A stretch of DNA of 64,000 bases from an uncultured Pseudomonadales bacterium. Its GTDB lineage: Bacteria; Pseudomonadota; Gammaproteobacteria; Pseudomonadales; Pseudohongiellaceae. The stretch's first letter is position 1, and each line of letters starts with the position of its first letter. Shown piece by piece: positions 25,150 through 34,224 of this stretch. The translations under genes and the position numbers were made by a program. Below the pieces are notes generated by a model. The model saw only the letters and a list, made by a program, of their open reading frames with translations, was not told the DNA's origin and did not search any database. The stretch is from contig CALTDI010000009.1 in assembly GCA_943842505.1 (NCBI GenBank), forward strand, positions 1 through 64,000, read 5' to 3'.

Positions 25150-26580
25150 TTAGAGCTCTTTTGCGGCTTGTATCAGTTCTGACGCTGCCTTCTGGCCGTC
25201 TCCGAATAACATCTTCGTATTGTCGGCAAAGAACAGTGGGTTTTCTACTCCAGAGAATCCGGTGCCGCGTCCGCGCTTGATAACGATGACATTTTCCGAA
25301 TCGATAGCATCGAGAATCGGCATGCCGAACAAGGGGCTGCTGCTATCGGTTTTAGCCGAGGGATTAACGACATCGTTCGCGCCGATTACCAAGGCTACGG
25401 TCGTGTTCTTGAAGTCTGCATTTATGTCTTCCATGTCATAAATCATGTCATAGGGTACGCCCGCTTCTGCGAGCAGCACATTCATGTGTCCGGGCATGCG
25501 GCCGGCTACAGGGTGGATTGCGAATTTCACGCTGACGCCTTTCTCCGTCAGGATTTGTGTGAGCTCCCAAATTTTATGCTGGGCTTGAGCGACCGCCATG
25601 CCGTAACCAGGGATAATGACAACCTGACTGGCGAAAGCCATGAGAATGCCGGCATCCTGGGCCTGAATCTCTTTCATGACACCTTCGCTGCCGTCCGCGC
25701 TCGCTCCAGCTGTATCTGTGCCGACGCCAGCGAAGAATACATTCGCAACTGAACGGTTCATCGCCTTCGCCATCAGCTGTGTGAGCAAGGAGCCGGCCGA
25801 GCCAACTACAATACCGGCGATAATCATCGCCGCATTGCCCAGCACGTAGCCTTCAAAACCCACCGCGAGTCCGGTTAGGGCGTTAAATAGTGAGATGATG
25901 ACGGGCATGTCTGCGCCACCGACTGGCACGGTGATAAAAATACCTAACACCAGGGCAAGAACGTAGAACACGATGATCGTGTCGATACTATTGGTGAAGT
26001 AAATTGCAGCAGCGAAGCCTGCGGTCACCACGGCGAGTAAGGCGTTGATCACATGTTGCATCGGTAGCAGCTTGCTGCGGTTCAGGCGACCATCGAGTTT
26101 GGCCCAGGCGATGATGCTACCGCTGAATGAGATAGTGCCAATAATTGCGCCCAGAATAGCGAGGATGGCCACGTCGGCGCCAAGCATATCGGCAACGGTC
26201 GCTGTACCAGTGACATCGTGAGCTGCCTCGTTACTGGCCTTCAACAGTTCCACGGCGGCAATCGCAGCGGCTGCGCCACCACCCATGCCGTTATACATGG
26301 CAATCATCTGTGGCATATCGGTCATGGCGACTTTCTTGCCGCTATACCAGGCGTAGCCACCACCGAGGGCAATAGCGATAAGAATGAGGATAATATTGGT
26401 ACTGACCTGATCGCTGTCGAGTATCTGCGGAGCCATGAAAGTGGCTAGTGTCGCCAGTACCATGCCGGCGCCGGCCCAGAGTATGCCGCGCCTGGCGGTA
26501 ACCGGCGAACTCATTTGCTTTAGGCCTAAAATGAATAGAGCAGCCGCTATTAGATAGGCTACCTGGATTAGAGTTTCCAT
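25150..26580 (-). CDS. pntB: NAD(P) transhydrogenase subunit beta
   Basis: This 476-residue inner-membrane subunit couples proton entry to hydride transfer from NADH to NADP+. The N-terminal part (about 1-275) has nine predicted helices, with GGADMPVIISLFNALTGLAVGFEGYVLGN a typical proton-channel segment. The C-terminal NADP-binding domain III (about 295-476) contains VIIPGYGMAVAQAQHKIWEL, VKFAIHPVAGRMPGHMNVLLAEA and GANDVVNPSAK. It is immediately preceded by pntAb (start directly adjoining the stop) and pntAa, so the three form one operon. Confidence 0.97.
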   Translation of the reverse strand: METLIQVAYLIAAALFILGLKQMSSPVTARRGILWAGAGMVLATLATFMAPQILDSDQVSTNIILILIAIALGGGYAWYSGKKVAMTDMPQMIAMYNGMGGGAAAAIAAVELLKASNEAAHDVTGTATVADMLGADVAILAILGAIIGTISFSGSIIAWAKLDGRLNRSKLLPMQHVINALLAVVTAGFAAAIYFTNSIDTIIVFYVLALVLGIFITVPVGGADMPVIISLFNALTGLAVGFEGYVLGNAAMIIAGIVVGSAGSLLTQLMAKAMNRSVANVFFAGVGTDTAGASADGSEGVMKEIQAQDAGILMAFASQVVIIPGYGMAVAQAQHKIWELTQILTEKGVSVKFAIHPVAGRMPGHMNVLLAEAGVPYDMIYDMEDINADFKNTTVALVIGANDVVNPSAKTDSSSPLFGMPILDAIDSENVIVIKRGRGTGFSGVENPLFFADNTKMLFGDGQKAASELIQAAKEL

Positions 26581-26886
26581 CTAAGAGCCCTCGCCATTGT
26601 TTTTCTTTTCGCTGGGTTTAAACATTTCCAGCATGCGTTCGGTAACCACATAGCCACCCACCGCGTTACCAGCACCCAGTAGCACGGCAATGAAGCCAAT
26701 TATTTGCTCTGTAGTAGTCTCGGCTATGCCCAGTGCGACCATCGCGCCAACCAGGACGATGCCGTGAACGAAATTAGACCCAGACATCAGAGGCGTGTGC
26801 AGAATGACGGGCACCTTGCTGATGATTTCATAGCCGGTGAATCCGGCAAGCATGAAGATGTAGATAGCGGCGAGACCTTCGATCAT
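26581..26886 (-). CDS. pntAb: NAD(P) transhydrogenase subunit alpha, membrane part
   Basis: This 101-residue protein has three helices (about 3-22, 33-55 and 60-82) and holds the membrane half of the alpha subunit. In E. coli it is the C-terminus of a single PntA; the split form is known from Rhodospirillum and Pseudomonas. FTGYEIISKVPVILHTPLMSGSNFVHGIVLVGA is the typical signature. The start overlaps the pntAa stop (ATGA) and the stop directly adjoins the pntB start. Confidence 0.93.
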   Translation of the reverse strand: MIEGLAAIYIFMLAGFTGYEIISKVPVILHTPLMSGSNFVHGIVLVGAMVALGIAETTTEQIIGFIAVLLGAGNAVGGYVVTERMLEMFKPSEKKNNGEGS

Positions 26887-28016
26887 GACGATGCTCCTTC
26901 TAGCTGTTCTTTAATGCCGGCATTGAGAATCTCGCCACCATGGGTGATCAGACTTCCCTGTAGAATCTCGTCTTCGAGATCTATGTTGATGGCGCCGTCC
27001 TGTATTAATAGCTCCAAAAAGTTAAACAGGTTCTTCGCATACAATTCGCTTGCATGAATGCTAACCATGCTCGGTACATTGACCGGGCCGTAGATTTTTA
27101 CACCCTTGTGCAGAATAGTCTCATCGGCCTGGGTGAGTTCGCAGTTACCTCCGCCCTCGGCGGCGAGATCCACAATAACAGAGCCGCCGCGCATGCCCTC
27201 GACCATTTCGGTGCTAATGATTCTCGGAGAGGGGCGCCCTGGTATTGCTGCGGTGCTGACTACTACGTCAGCGGCAGCAACGTGTTTGGCGAGTATCGCC
27301 TGCTGCTGTTGGCGCTCCTCATCGGTTAGTTCCCGTGCGTAGCCGCCACTGCCTTCGGCTTTGATCTCGATATCGACGAATTTCGCACCCAAGGACTCAA
27401 CCTGTTCCTTCGCTGCGGCGCGTACATCGTAGCCTTCCACGATAGCGCCAAGGCGTCTGGCCGTGGCGATCGCCTGCAGGCCTGCTACACCCGCACCGAT
27501 GATCAAGACCTTAGATGGCCGTATCGTTCCGGCTGCGGTGGTTAGCATGGGGAAGAATTTGCCTAGCAGGTTGCTCGCCAGCAGAACTGCCTTGTAGCCT
27601 GCAATCGAAGCCTGTGAGGAAAGGGCATCCATGGCTTGCGCTCTGGATATTCTGGGGATGAGCTCTACCGAGAACGCACTGATATTCTTCGCTTTGAGTC
27701 TGTTGAAGCGCTCAAAATCGGAATGGGGATTGAGGTAGCCGACTAAGATCGACCCTTCCCTGAGCTGGTCGATCTGTTCGTCCGTGGGAGGGTTCACCAT
27801 TAGACAGATATCCGCTATGGCGAGCAATTCCGCGGAAGAGGAGGCAATCTCTACATTCTCATAATAGCTGTCGGTATAGCCGGCTAGTTCCCCGGCGCCG
27901 GATTCCAGAGATATTTGGATATCCTGCTGTGCCAGTCGCTTAGCTATATCAGGCACTAGCGCGACCCGCTGCTCGCCTTCGCGGACCTCTTTGGGCACAC
28001 AGATTTTGATCGTCAT
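26883..28016 (-). CDS. pntAa: NAD(P) transhydrogenase subunit alpha, NAD-binding part
   Basis: This 377-residue soluble domain I binds NAD(H) and docks to the membrane subunits. The opening IKICVPKEVREGEQRVALVP is the alanine dehydrogenase/PntA signature. The Rossmann segment VLIIGAGVAGLQAIATARRLGAIVEGYDVR lies near 165-195, and VVSTAAIPGRPSP and VIVDLAAEGGGNCELT are further nucleotide-binding stretches. It is the first gene of the operon. Confidence 0.95.
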   Translation of the reverse strand: MTIKICVPKEVREGEQRVALVPDIAKRLAQQDIQISLESGAGELAGYTDSYYENVEIASSSAELLAIADICLMVNPPTDEQIDQLREGSILVGYLNPHSDFERFNRLKAKNISAFSVELIPRISRAQAMDALSSQASIAGYKAVLLASNLLGKFFPMLTTAAGTIRPSKVLIIGAGVAGLQAIATARRLGAIVEGYDVRAAAKEQVESLGAKFVDIEIKAEGSGGYARELTDEERQQQQAILAKHVAAADVVVSTAAIPGRPSPRIISTEMVEGMRGGSVIVDLAAEGGGNCELTQADETILHKGVKIYGPVNVPSMVSIHASELYAKNLFNFLELLIQDGAINIDLEDEILQGSLITHGGEILNAGIKEQLEGASS

Positions 28017-28127
28017 ACGGAACCTCGGATGTTCAATTTCCCATGAAGGGCGCAGTATATAACGATCTCCATCAAGTGCAAGTTAGCGTATTTAATCAGT
28101 TTTCGGCTTATCTATACCCTTAGATTT

Positions 28128-28136
28128 TGCTAGAAT
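28128..28136 (+). promoter_or_regulatory. Extended -10 promoter for the citramalate-synthase-like gene
   Basis: TGCTAGAAT is a TGn-extended -10 box (TAGAAT at 28131-28136). TTATCT lies near the -35 position at a spacing of about 17. The predicted start of transcription near 28143 precedes the chosen ATG by about 73 bases. Confidence 0.5.
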
Positions 28137-28215
28137 CCCAGCCCCGCCAGATTCTATGGCCCATATTCAGAATGTCTGCGGACGTTTCGTTTTTAACTTG
28201 CATCAGGATTTCAGC

Positions 28216-29754
28216 ATGACTGCCCAGCAGCAATCCCGTCATATTAGTTTGCTAGATACAACTCTTCGAGACGGGGAACAAACTCAGGGAGTTTCCTTTT
28301 CAGTCAATGAGAAGGTGAATATAGCCCGTGCACTTCTGCAGTCCCTCAAGGTGGATCGCATTGAAGTCGCGTCCGCCTGCGTATCAGACGGCGAAAAGCT
28401 TGCCGTGTCTCAGATTACCGAGTGGGCGGATACGGTGGGGCTGGCAGATCGAGTTGAGGTGCTTGGATTTGTCGATCACAAGCGAAGCGTCGATTGGATT
28501 GTTAGTGCTGGTGGCAAGGTTATTAACCTGCTGGCCAAGGGCAGTGAGAAGCATTGCCGCGAACAATTGGGCAAGACACTCGAGGCGCACGTTGCCGATA
28601 TTGAAAAAACGGTTATCTACGCGAAGGAACAGGGCCTGCGTGTAAACATGTACCTGGAAGACTGGTCCAATGGCTATGCGGACAGCAGAGACTATGTAAT
28701 GGGTCTGGTAGAGGGCACGAAAAATTTTGGGATAGGCCACTACCTCTTGCCAGACACACTAGGGCTGATGTCGCCGGATGAGGTTGCCACTTCACTAAAT
28801 GACATGATGGAACGTTTTCCAGAATTGGAATTCGATTTTCACCCGCACAATGACTATGGCCTGGCGACGGCGAACGTAATGGCGGCCGTGAATGCTGGTA
28901 TCAATACGATTCACTGCACCATCAACTGTCTGGGTGAGCGTGCGGGAAATGCATCTCTGGCTGAAGTTGCCGTCGCGCTGAAAGACAAGATGGGCATGCA
29001 GCTGTCTATCGATGAGACCCGTATCGGTTTGCTCAGCCGAATGGTTGAAAATTTTTCCGGTAAATGGATTGCGGCAAATACGCCTGTAGTTGGAGCCGAT
29101 GTGTTTACGCAGACGGCGGGCATACACGCCGATGGAGACTTGAAAGGGGATCTGTATGTAACCGAGCTAAGTCCCGAGCGTTTTGCACGTAAGCGAGTCT
29201 ATGCCCTGGGTAAGATGAGCGGCAAGGCATCGTTGATCAATAATTTGGATGAGCTGGGCATTAGCCTGTCAAAAGACGATCAGGCCAAGGTTCTGGAAAG
29301 AATCGTTAAGCTGGGTGATTCGAAACATATCATTACCTCCGAAGATCTGCCTTTTATCATAGCCGATGTGATGCAGAGTCGAGATTTTCATAGCATCACG
29401 CTTCTCAACTGCTATATCAATAGCGGCTTAAACGTTGAAAGTACCGCGAGCATTCGTGTCGAGTTGGAAGGCAAGGAGTTGCAGGGTTCAGGCTCAGGAA
29501 ACGGCGGTTTTGCCGCCTTCTTCGATGCAATAGAGAAGCTATTAAAGGAAAGAGACTTTGAGATGCCGGCGCTTTTGGACTACGAAGTCCATATCCCTCG
29601 CGGTGGCAACATAGATGCGTTGACGGAATGTATCATTACCTGGGAGTGGCAAGAACAAGAGTTCAAGACCAGAGGGGTAGACTCGAATCAGGTGCTCGCC
29701 GGCGTTAAAGCGGCCATGCGCATGATCAACCTTCGCATGCAGGCTGACGCCTAG
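28216..29754 (+). CDS. cimA: 2-isopropylmalate/citramalate synthase family enzyme, probably (R)-citramalate synthase
   Basis: This 512-residue enzyme condenses acetyl-CoA with an alpha-keto acid. The TIM barrel begins DTTLRDGEQTQGVSFS, with the catalytic Arg and Asp in the first motif; FDFHPHNDYGLATAN supplies the metal-binding HxH; and TINCLGERAGNASLAEV is the second signature. The C-terminal 130 residues form the LeuA-type allosteric domain. 'EQTQGVSFS' rather than the LeuA 'EQAxxxG' style, and a separate true leuA at 37.5 kb, favour citramalate synthase, the pyruvate route to isoleucine; LeuA activity cannot be excluded. I chose ATG 28216 because AGGA lies 7 bases upstream; an earlier ATG (28156) adds 20 unrelated residues. 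It is convergent with leuB. Confidence 0.75.
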   Translation: MTAQQQSRHISLLDTTLRDGEQTQGVSFSVNEKVNIARALLQSLKVDRIEVASACVSDGEKLAVSQITEWADTVGLADRVEVLGFVDHKRSVDWIVSAGGKVINLLAKGSEKHCREQLGKTLEAHVADIEKTVIYAKEQGLRVNMYLEDWSNGYADSRDYVMGLVEGTKNFGIGHYLLPDTLGLMSPDEVATSLNDMMERFPELEFDFHPHNDYGLATANVMAAVNAGINTIHCTINCLGERAGNASLAEVAVALKDKMGMQLSIDETRIGLLSRMVENFSGKWIAANTPVVGADVFTQTAGIHADGDLKGDLYVTELSPERFARKRVYALGKMSGKASLINNLDELGISLSKDDQAKVLERIVKLGDSKHIITSEDLPFIIADVMQSRDFHSITLLNCYINSGLNVESTASIRVELEGKELQGSGSGNGGFAAFFDAIEKLLKERDFEMPALLDYEVHIPRGGNIDALTECIITWEWQEQEFKTRGVDSNQVLAGVKAAMRMINLRMQADA

Positions 29755-29758
29755 CTAG

Positions 29759-29779
29759 GCAGCTCCGTTTAGGAGCTGC
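29759..29779. terminator. Hairpin shared by the convergent cimA and leuB ends
   Basis: GCAGCTCC (29759-29766) and GGAGCTGC (29772-29779) form a perfect 8-bp stem with loop GTTTA. It lies just after the cimA stop and overlaps the leuB stop. Neither strand has a T-run, so it may act as a weak bidirectional terminator or as an mRNA 3' end protector. Confidence 0.4.
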
Positions 29780-30881
29780 TAACAGGGGTCTTGTCTAACT
29801 CTTCTACGACCAAGTCTCCGAAAGCCTGAGTGCTTATCATCTTGACTCCTTCACCCGGCTTGGAAAGATCGGGTGTTGAGTTTCCTTGAGCAAAAACACT
29901 CTGCATGGCATGCCACACATTGCGCGCCTCAGCCTCTAGGCCAAAACTCATTTCTAGCATCATGGCTACAGACCCAATCATCGAGTAGGGGTTTGCTATG
30001 TTCTGGCCCGCGATATCGGGGGCAGAACCATGAGACGGTTCATAATAGGCTTTCTCGGGTCCAAGGCAGGCTGAAGGCATTAGACCTAGCGAGCCAAGAA
30101 TGCCGCCGCCCTGATCGCTCAATATATCGCCGAACATATTTTCCATCACCATCACGTCGAATTGCCCGGGGTTTAGGCAGAGGTAGGTGGCAGCGGCATC
30201 AACCAAAATATGCTTTATTTCAACTTCGGGGTAGTCTTGGCCGACCTCTTCGAGTACTTCGTTCCACAAAACGCTAGACTTCAGGACATTCGATTTGTGA
30301 ATATTGTGCAGAACCTTCTTGCGCTTCATAGATGTTTCGAAGGCTACCTTCGCGATATTCGCAATCTGGTCTTCGTCATACTCTAAGGACTCGTTGACAT
30401 AACGCTTGCCCTGAGCATTGATGCCAGACTCTTTCTTGCCAAAGTACAAGCCGCCAACGAGCTCGCGGATAATGATGAAGTCGATACCCTCGCCAATGAT
30501 TTCCGGCTTGAGCGGGGAGAAATGAGCAAGACTCTTGGGTAGAAAGACAGGTCTGATGTTAGCGAAGGTATTATAGCGGCGTCGCAGAGGTAGCAATGCG
30601 CCACGTTCCGGCTGCATATCCACTGGAATCTTCTTTGATTCTTCGTGGCTGAGTCCTATAGGCCCCTTTAAGATGGCGTCTGCTGAATCGCAGAGTTGTT
30701 TGGTTGCTTCGGGAAATGAATGGCCGTGGTCGAAATAGGCATGCGCGCCAAACGCGCCATGCTGTAAGTCGAATTCTATGTTGTTGCGCTTGCCGACCAG
30801 GTCTAGAATTTTAACCGCTTCGGCCATAATCTCCGGGCCAATTCCATCTCCATCCAATAGTGCAATCTTGTATGCGGTCAT
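29769..30881 (-). CDS. leuB: Isocitrate/isopropylmalate dehydrogenase family, probably 3-isopropylmalate dehydrogenase
   Basis: This 370-residue NAD-dependent beta-decarboxylating dehydrogenase oxidises 3-isopropylmalate in leucine synthesis and, where citramalate is used, 3-methylmalate in isoleucine synthesis. DGDGIGPEIM is at the N-terminus. The substrate loop reads PERGALLPLRRRYNTFANIRP (the L-R.....AN-RP pattern of LeuB). DAAATYLCLNPGQFDVMVMENMFGDILSDQGGGILGSLGL is the magnesium/NAD signature, and YYEPSHGSAPDIAG completes it. The HNIHKSNVLKSS segment deviates from the DKANVL of common LeuB, so family assignment is firm and substrate less so. The gene is convergent with the citramalate-synthase-like gene, an arrangement consistent with use in the same pathway. 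Confidence 0.85.
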   Translation of the reverse strand: MTAYKIALLDGDGIGPEIMAEAVKILDLVGKRNNIEFDLQHGAFGAHAYFDHGHSFPEATKQLCDSADAILKGPIGLSHEESKKIPVDMQPERGALLPLRRRYNTFANIRPVFLPKSLAHFSPLKPEIIGEGIDFIIIRELVGGLYFGKKESGINAQGKRYVNESLEYDEDQIANIAKVAFETSMKRKKVLHNIHKSNVLKSSVLWNEVLEEVGQDYPEVEIKHILVDAAATYLCLNPGQFDVMVMENMFGDILSDQGGGILGSLGLMPSACLGPEKAYYEPSHGSAPDIAGQNIANPYSMIGSVAMMLEMSFGLEAEARNVWHAMQSVFAQGNSTPDLSKPGEGVKMISTQAFGDLVVEELDKTPVSSS

Positions 30882-31132
30882 GTTTATTCCTTGCCGGATA
30901 GTCTCTGGGTCAGCACCCCAGGGAATATCGATTTAGTTTAATGTGATCGAAGTCGACAGGCAGAACTTTTCCCAGGCTGACTGACGGCTCTAACTCTAAG
31001 AGGCGCGTAATTTACCATGCTGCCCTTTTGTCGGACAAGGTATTGTGCAGTCTGTAGGGATGGAATCTAGATTGGAGGGCTCGTTGCAGTGGAACTGCAG
31101 TGACGATATGCAGGCAGGACTTGTAGTCGCGT

Positions 31133-31291
31133 CTAATTTAGCGCGGCGACTACGACAGAAACCTGGCGAATAAAAATCAGAGTAAGAATGATAACAACGC
31201 CATATACGAGACCGTCACCCAATTCCAGGCCGAAAAACGTTTTAGGCTTCTCGCCCTCATCAGTCTCATGGTTTTCTTCATCGAAACTCAT
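31133..31291 (-). CDS. Small single-helix membrane protein
   Basis: This is a 52-residue protein from ATG 31291, preceded by GGGGGAG at a good distance; an earlier ATG at 31318 lacks this. An acidic, hydrophilic N-terminus (SFDEENHETDEGEKPK) is followed by one helix (LVYGVVIILTLIFIRQVSVVVAAL). Not recognised. The ribosome site and the signal-anchor-like composition support it as a real small protein. An 8-bp stem (31123-31130 with 31146-31153) spans its stop codon. Confidence 0.5.
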   Translation of the reverse strand: MSFDEENHETDEGEKPKTFFGLELGDGLVYGVVIILTLIFIRQVSVVVAALN

Positions 31292-31476
31292 TGTCTCCCC
31301 CTTGATGAAAAGTGCCAATATTGGCCTTTTCGCAATTTTACTCGTGGCTAGCCGAGTATTGTCGCTCTTATTTTCGACAAAATAGGCCTGAAATCACTGA
31401 TCTCAGCGCTTCTACTCGCTATATCGGCAACTTCTGCCTGTGCTTCAGGCCGCTGTTATAGCCGCACTTAGTCGAT

Positions 31477-31563
31477 TGGTACCAGTGGACGGGCTCGAAC
31501 CGTCACTCCCGTGAAGGAACCGGATTTTGAATCCGGCGTGTCTACCAATTCCACCACACTGGC
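31477..31563 (-). tRNA. tRNA-Leu (anticodon CAA)
   Basis: The complement folds as a class II tRNA of 87 bases. The acceptor stem GCCAGTG pairs with CACTGGT (one G-T at the first pair), followed by A and an encoded CCA. The D-arm contains GGTAGACAC. The anticodon stem and loop read GGATTCAAAATCC with anticodon CAA, which reads UUG. A long variable arm and the T-loop GGTTCGAGCCC follow. A tRNA-Leu just upstream of queA is the arrangement I recall from Pseudomonas, although here it is transcribed in the opposite direction to queA. Confidence 0.97.
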
Positions 31564-31863
31564 ATTAATCGAGCTGTGCTTGGTTGAATTAGCGAATAAG
31601 ACGTCAGCTGCGAAGCCTCTTCCGTTCTTCCCTGTTCGCAGTATATCCCTAAAATTTTAGGTATACCGTAAATAGATGAGAAACGGCTCTAGTCCAAACA
31701 AGCCGGGCATTATACCAATTGCGCTTGATCCTGCAATTGCTGTCTCTGCGCGGCTTAAGGCCTTTTATCAATTCGCCAGGCGGCATGGCTAACTCTTTCC
31801 CTAGGGAAGAATATTATATAGGCTTGCCATCCTCCCAATTCGATCGGAAAGTTGTTCAAAGAA
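31564..31863. other. Divergent spacer between tRNA-Leu and queA
   Basis: No coding frame is supported. The stretch contains a good sigma-70-type promoter for the tRNA on the minus strand (31709-31736). A/T-rich hexamers near 31811-31820 may be the queA promoter, but they are not distinct. Confidence 0.5.
31709..31736 (-). promoter_or_regulatory. Sigma-70 promoter for tRNA-Leu
   Basis: On the minus strand TTGCAG (31731-31736) and TATAAT (31709-31714) are separated by 16 bases. The tRNA 5' end is about 145 bases downstream, so a leader would need removal by RNase E and RNase P. Confidence 0.5.
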
Positions 31864-32919
31864 ATGCAGATTCGTGATTTTCATTACGACCTCCCCGAGG
31901 AGCTCATTGCCAATTATCCGGCGGCAAAGCGCAGTGCCAGTAGATTATTGAGTCTGGACGCCTCTACCGGGAAAATCCGGCATCAAAAGTTCACTGAACT
32001 TCTGGATTTGGTGGAGCCTGAGGATCTGCTGGTCTTCAACAACACGCGGGTAATACCGGCTCGTCTCTTTGCGCAGAAGGAATCTGGCGGGAAAGTAGAG
32101 ATATTGATCGAGCGAGTCTTGGATGAAAACAAGGTTATGGCGCAGTTGCGTGCCAGTAAATCTCCAAAGCCTGGCGTGCGCTTAGTTTTTCCTGCGGATG
32201 GAGATTCAATCCCTGGCGCTGTTGTTCAGGGGCGAGAGAACGAGTTTTTTCTTCTTCAGTTTGATGAAGATGTCGACCTTCCAGGCCTGCTGACCCGGGA
32301 AGGGCATATGCCTCTGCCTCCTTACATAAGACGAAGAGATGAAAGGGTCGATGCCGAGCGCTACCAGACCATCTATGCAGAAAAGGAGGGGGCCGTGGCG
32401 GCTCCCACCGCCGGGCTGCATTTTGATGCAGAATTAATGGCGGCACTAAGCAGTAAAGGTGTGGACATGGCCTATCTTACTCTGCATGTTGGCGCCGGCA
32501 CCTTTCAGCCGATTCGCGTCGACAATGTGTTAGACCATCAAATGCATAAGGAATTGGTGGATATCGATGCAGAGGTTTGCCGTCAGGTCGACGCCTGCAG
32601 AGCCAGAGGGGGTCGTGTCATTGCGGTAGGCACCACAACGGTGCGTAGCCTGGAGAGTGCCGCTAAAGATTCCCGGCTGGCCCCGTTTCATGGCGAAACG
32701 GATATCTTTATCTACCCGGGTTATGAGTTTCAAATCGTGGATGCGATGGTGACCAACTTCCATCTATCTGAATCGACCTTACTGATGCTGGTGAGCGCGT
32801 TCTCGGAGAAGACTATGCTGCTTGACGCGTACCGAGAAGCCGTTGCGCAGAAGTACCGCTTCTACAGCTATGGCGATGCCATGTTTATCTACCACTCAGG
32901 AGGATTGGCACAGTCCTAG
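31864..32919 (+). CDS. queA: S-adenosylmethionine:tRNA ribosyltransferase-isomerase QueA
   Basis: This 351-residue enzyme makes epoxyqueuosine in the tRNA wobble position from preQ1 and the ribosyl group of SAM. The opening [19 protein letters not shown] matches E. coli QueA, so I chose ATG 31864 rather than the TTG at 31852. [37 protein letters not shown] and [17 protein letters not shown] are family signatures. Length agrees with E. coli (356). The usual downstream partner tgt, which inserts preQ1, is not here; mdh follows instead. Confidence 0.96.
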   Translation: MQIRDFHYDLPEELIANYPAAKRSASRLLSLDASTGKIRHQKFTELLDLVEPEDLLVFNNTRVIPARLFAQKESGGKVEILIERVLDENKVMAQLRASKSPKPGVRLVFPADGDSIPGAVVQGRENEFFLLQFDEDVDLPGLLTREGHMPLPPYIRRRDERVDAERYQTIYAEKEGAVAAPTAGLHFDAELMAALSSKGVDMAYLTLHVGAGTFQPIRVDNVLDHQMHKELVDIDAEVCRQVDACRARGGRVIAVGTTTVRSLESAAKDSRLAPFHGETDIFIYPGYEFQIVDAMVTNFHLSESTLLMLVSAFSEKTMLLDAYREAVAQKYRFYSYGDAMFIYHSGGLAQS

Positions 32920-32954
32920 TGTGCCGCGCCGAACTCTCCTATTTCGGCAGTTTC

Positions 32955-32963
32955 TGATATACT
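32955..32963 (+). promoter_or_regulatory. Extended -10 promoter upstream of mdh
   Basis: TGATATACT, a TGn-extended -10 (TATACT at 32958-32963), lies in the queA-mdh gap about 120 bases before the mdh ATG. No good -35 is seen. Confidence 0.4.
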
Positions 32964-33084
32964 TCGCGGCCCGAATAGCTTGGATATTGGTATTTTGCCA
33001 TTAATTTTCTCTATCCACTTTTACTAAACTATTGCCCAACTATTGACCCACAACTTTACTAAACTAAAAGGATTGAACCAAAAA

Positions 33085-34062
33085 ATGAAAGCACCCGTAC
33101 GAGTCGCTGTTACAGGAGCAGCAGGACAAATTAGTTATTCTCTCTTATTCCGAATTGCCTCTGGCGAAATGCTGGGCAAAGACCAGCCTGTCATATTGCA
33201 GCTGCTTGAGATTACGCCTGCCCTTGAGGCTTTGGCGGGCACAGTTATGGAAATAGAAGACTGTGCATTTCCATTAGTTGCAGGGATCACTCAGTCAGAT
33301 GACCCAAACATTGCTTTCAAAGATGCGGACTATTGTCTGCTGGTTGGTGCGCGGCCTCGCGGTCCGGGCATGGAGAGAAAAGACTTGTTAGAGGCGAATG
33401 CTGCAATATTCTCTGTGCAGGGCAAGGCTATCAATGACAACGCTAGCTCATCTATAAAGGTGCTGGTTGTCGGCAATCCTGCAAATACCAATGCACTCAT
33501 TGCCTACCGCAATGCCCCGGATCTGCAGCCGGGCCAATTTACGGCAATGACTCGTCTGGATCACAATCGTGCGATTGCTCAGTTAGCCAACAAGACTGAC
33601 AAGCACAATACTGATGTAGACGGTCTGATTATCTGGGGCAACCACTCAGCAACTCAGTATCCAGACATTAATCACGCCACTGTCGCTGGTAGCAAGGCGA
33701 CGGAGTTAGTCGACGAGGCTTGGACATTAGACGAGTTTATTCCTACGGTTCAACAGCGTGGAGCGGCTATTATTAAGGCGCGTGGCCTTTCTAGCGCTGC
33801 CTCTGCCGCGAACGCAGCTATCGAGCATATGCGAGATTGGGCTCTGGGCACTTCCGGTAAAACTGTAAGCATGGGCATTCACAGTGATGGTAGCTATGGT
33901 GTCGAGAAGGGCCTTATTTACTCCTTTCCAGTGGTCTGTGAGGGCGGCGACTACAAAATCGTTCAGGGGCTTGAGATTAGTGATGTGAGTCAGTCGCTGA
34001 TGGATAAGTCAGAAACAGAACTCAAAGAAGAGCGCGATGGTGTTGCGAGCTTGCTTCCCTAG
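33085..34062 (+). CDS. mdh: Malate dehydrogenase (type without the E. coli Mdh pattern)
   Basis: This is a 325-residue NAD-dependent enzyme of the TCA cycle from ATG 33085. The N-terminal stretch [31 protein letters not shown] is the Rossmann motif of the 325-330-residue cytosolic-type Mdh found in betaproteobacteria, actinobacteria and many marine gammaproteobacteria. The catalytic pair lies in TRLDHNRA (Asp) and [13 protein letters not shown] (His), and the substrate arginine in [13 protein letters not shown]. An upstream in-frame TTG (33043) would add 14 residues; the family opening favours ATG. Confidence 0.95.
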   Translation: MKAPVRVAVTGAAGQISYSLLFRIASGEMLGKDQPVILQLLEITPALEALAGTVMEIEDCAFPLVAGITQSDDPNIAFKDADYCLLVGARPRGPGMERKDLLEANAAIFSVQGKAINDNASSSIKVLVVGNPANTNALIAYRNAPDLQPGQFTAMTRLDHNRAIAQLANKTDKHNTDVDGLIIWGNHSATQYPDINHATVAGSKATELVDEAWTLDEFIPTVQQRGAAIIKARGLSSAASAANAAIEHMRDWALGTSGKTVSMGIHSDGSYGVEKGLIYSFPVVCEGGDYKIVQGLEISDVSQSLMDKSETELKEERDGVASLLP

Positions 34063-34224
34063 TTGGAAGTTTGCTCATTTGATATAAGGCTAAAATAGGG
34101 CAGCCGGCTCGAGGTTCTCTCTAAAGCTAATTTGAGAATCTTGCTAAGGCTATTACTGGGCAGCGTCTGCTTAACTATTAACTGAAGCCGGCGCTGTTTT
34201 CGTTCTGGGTACTCTCACTCGTGG

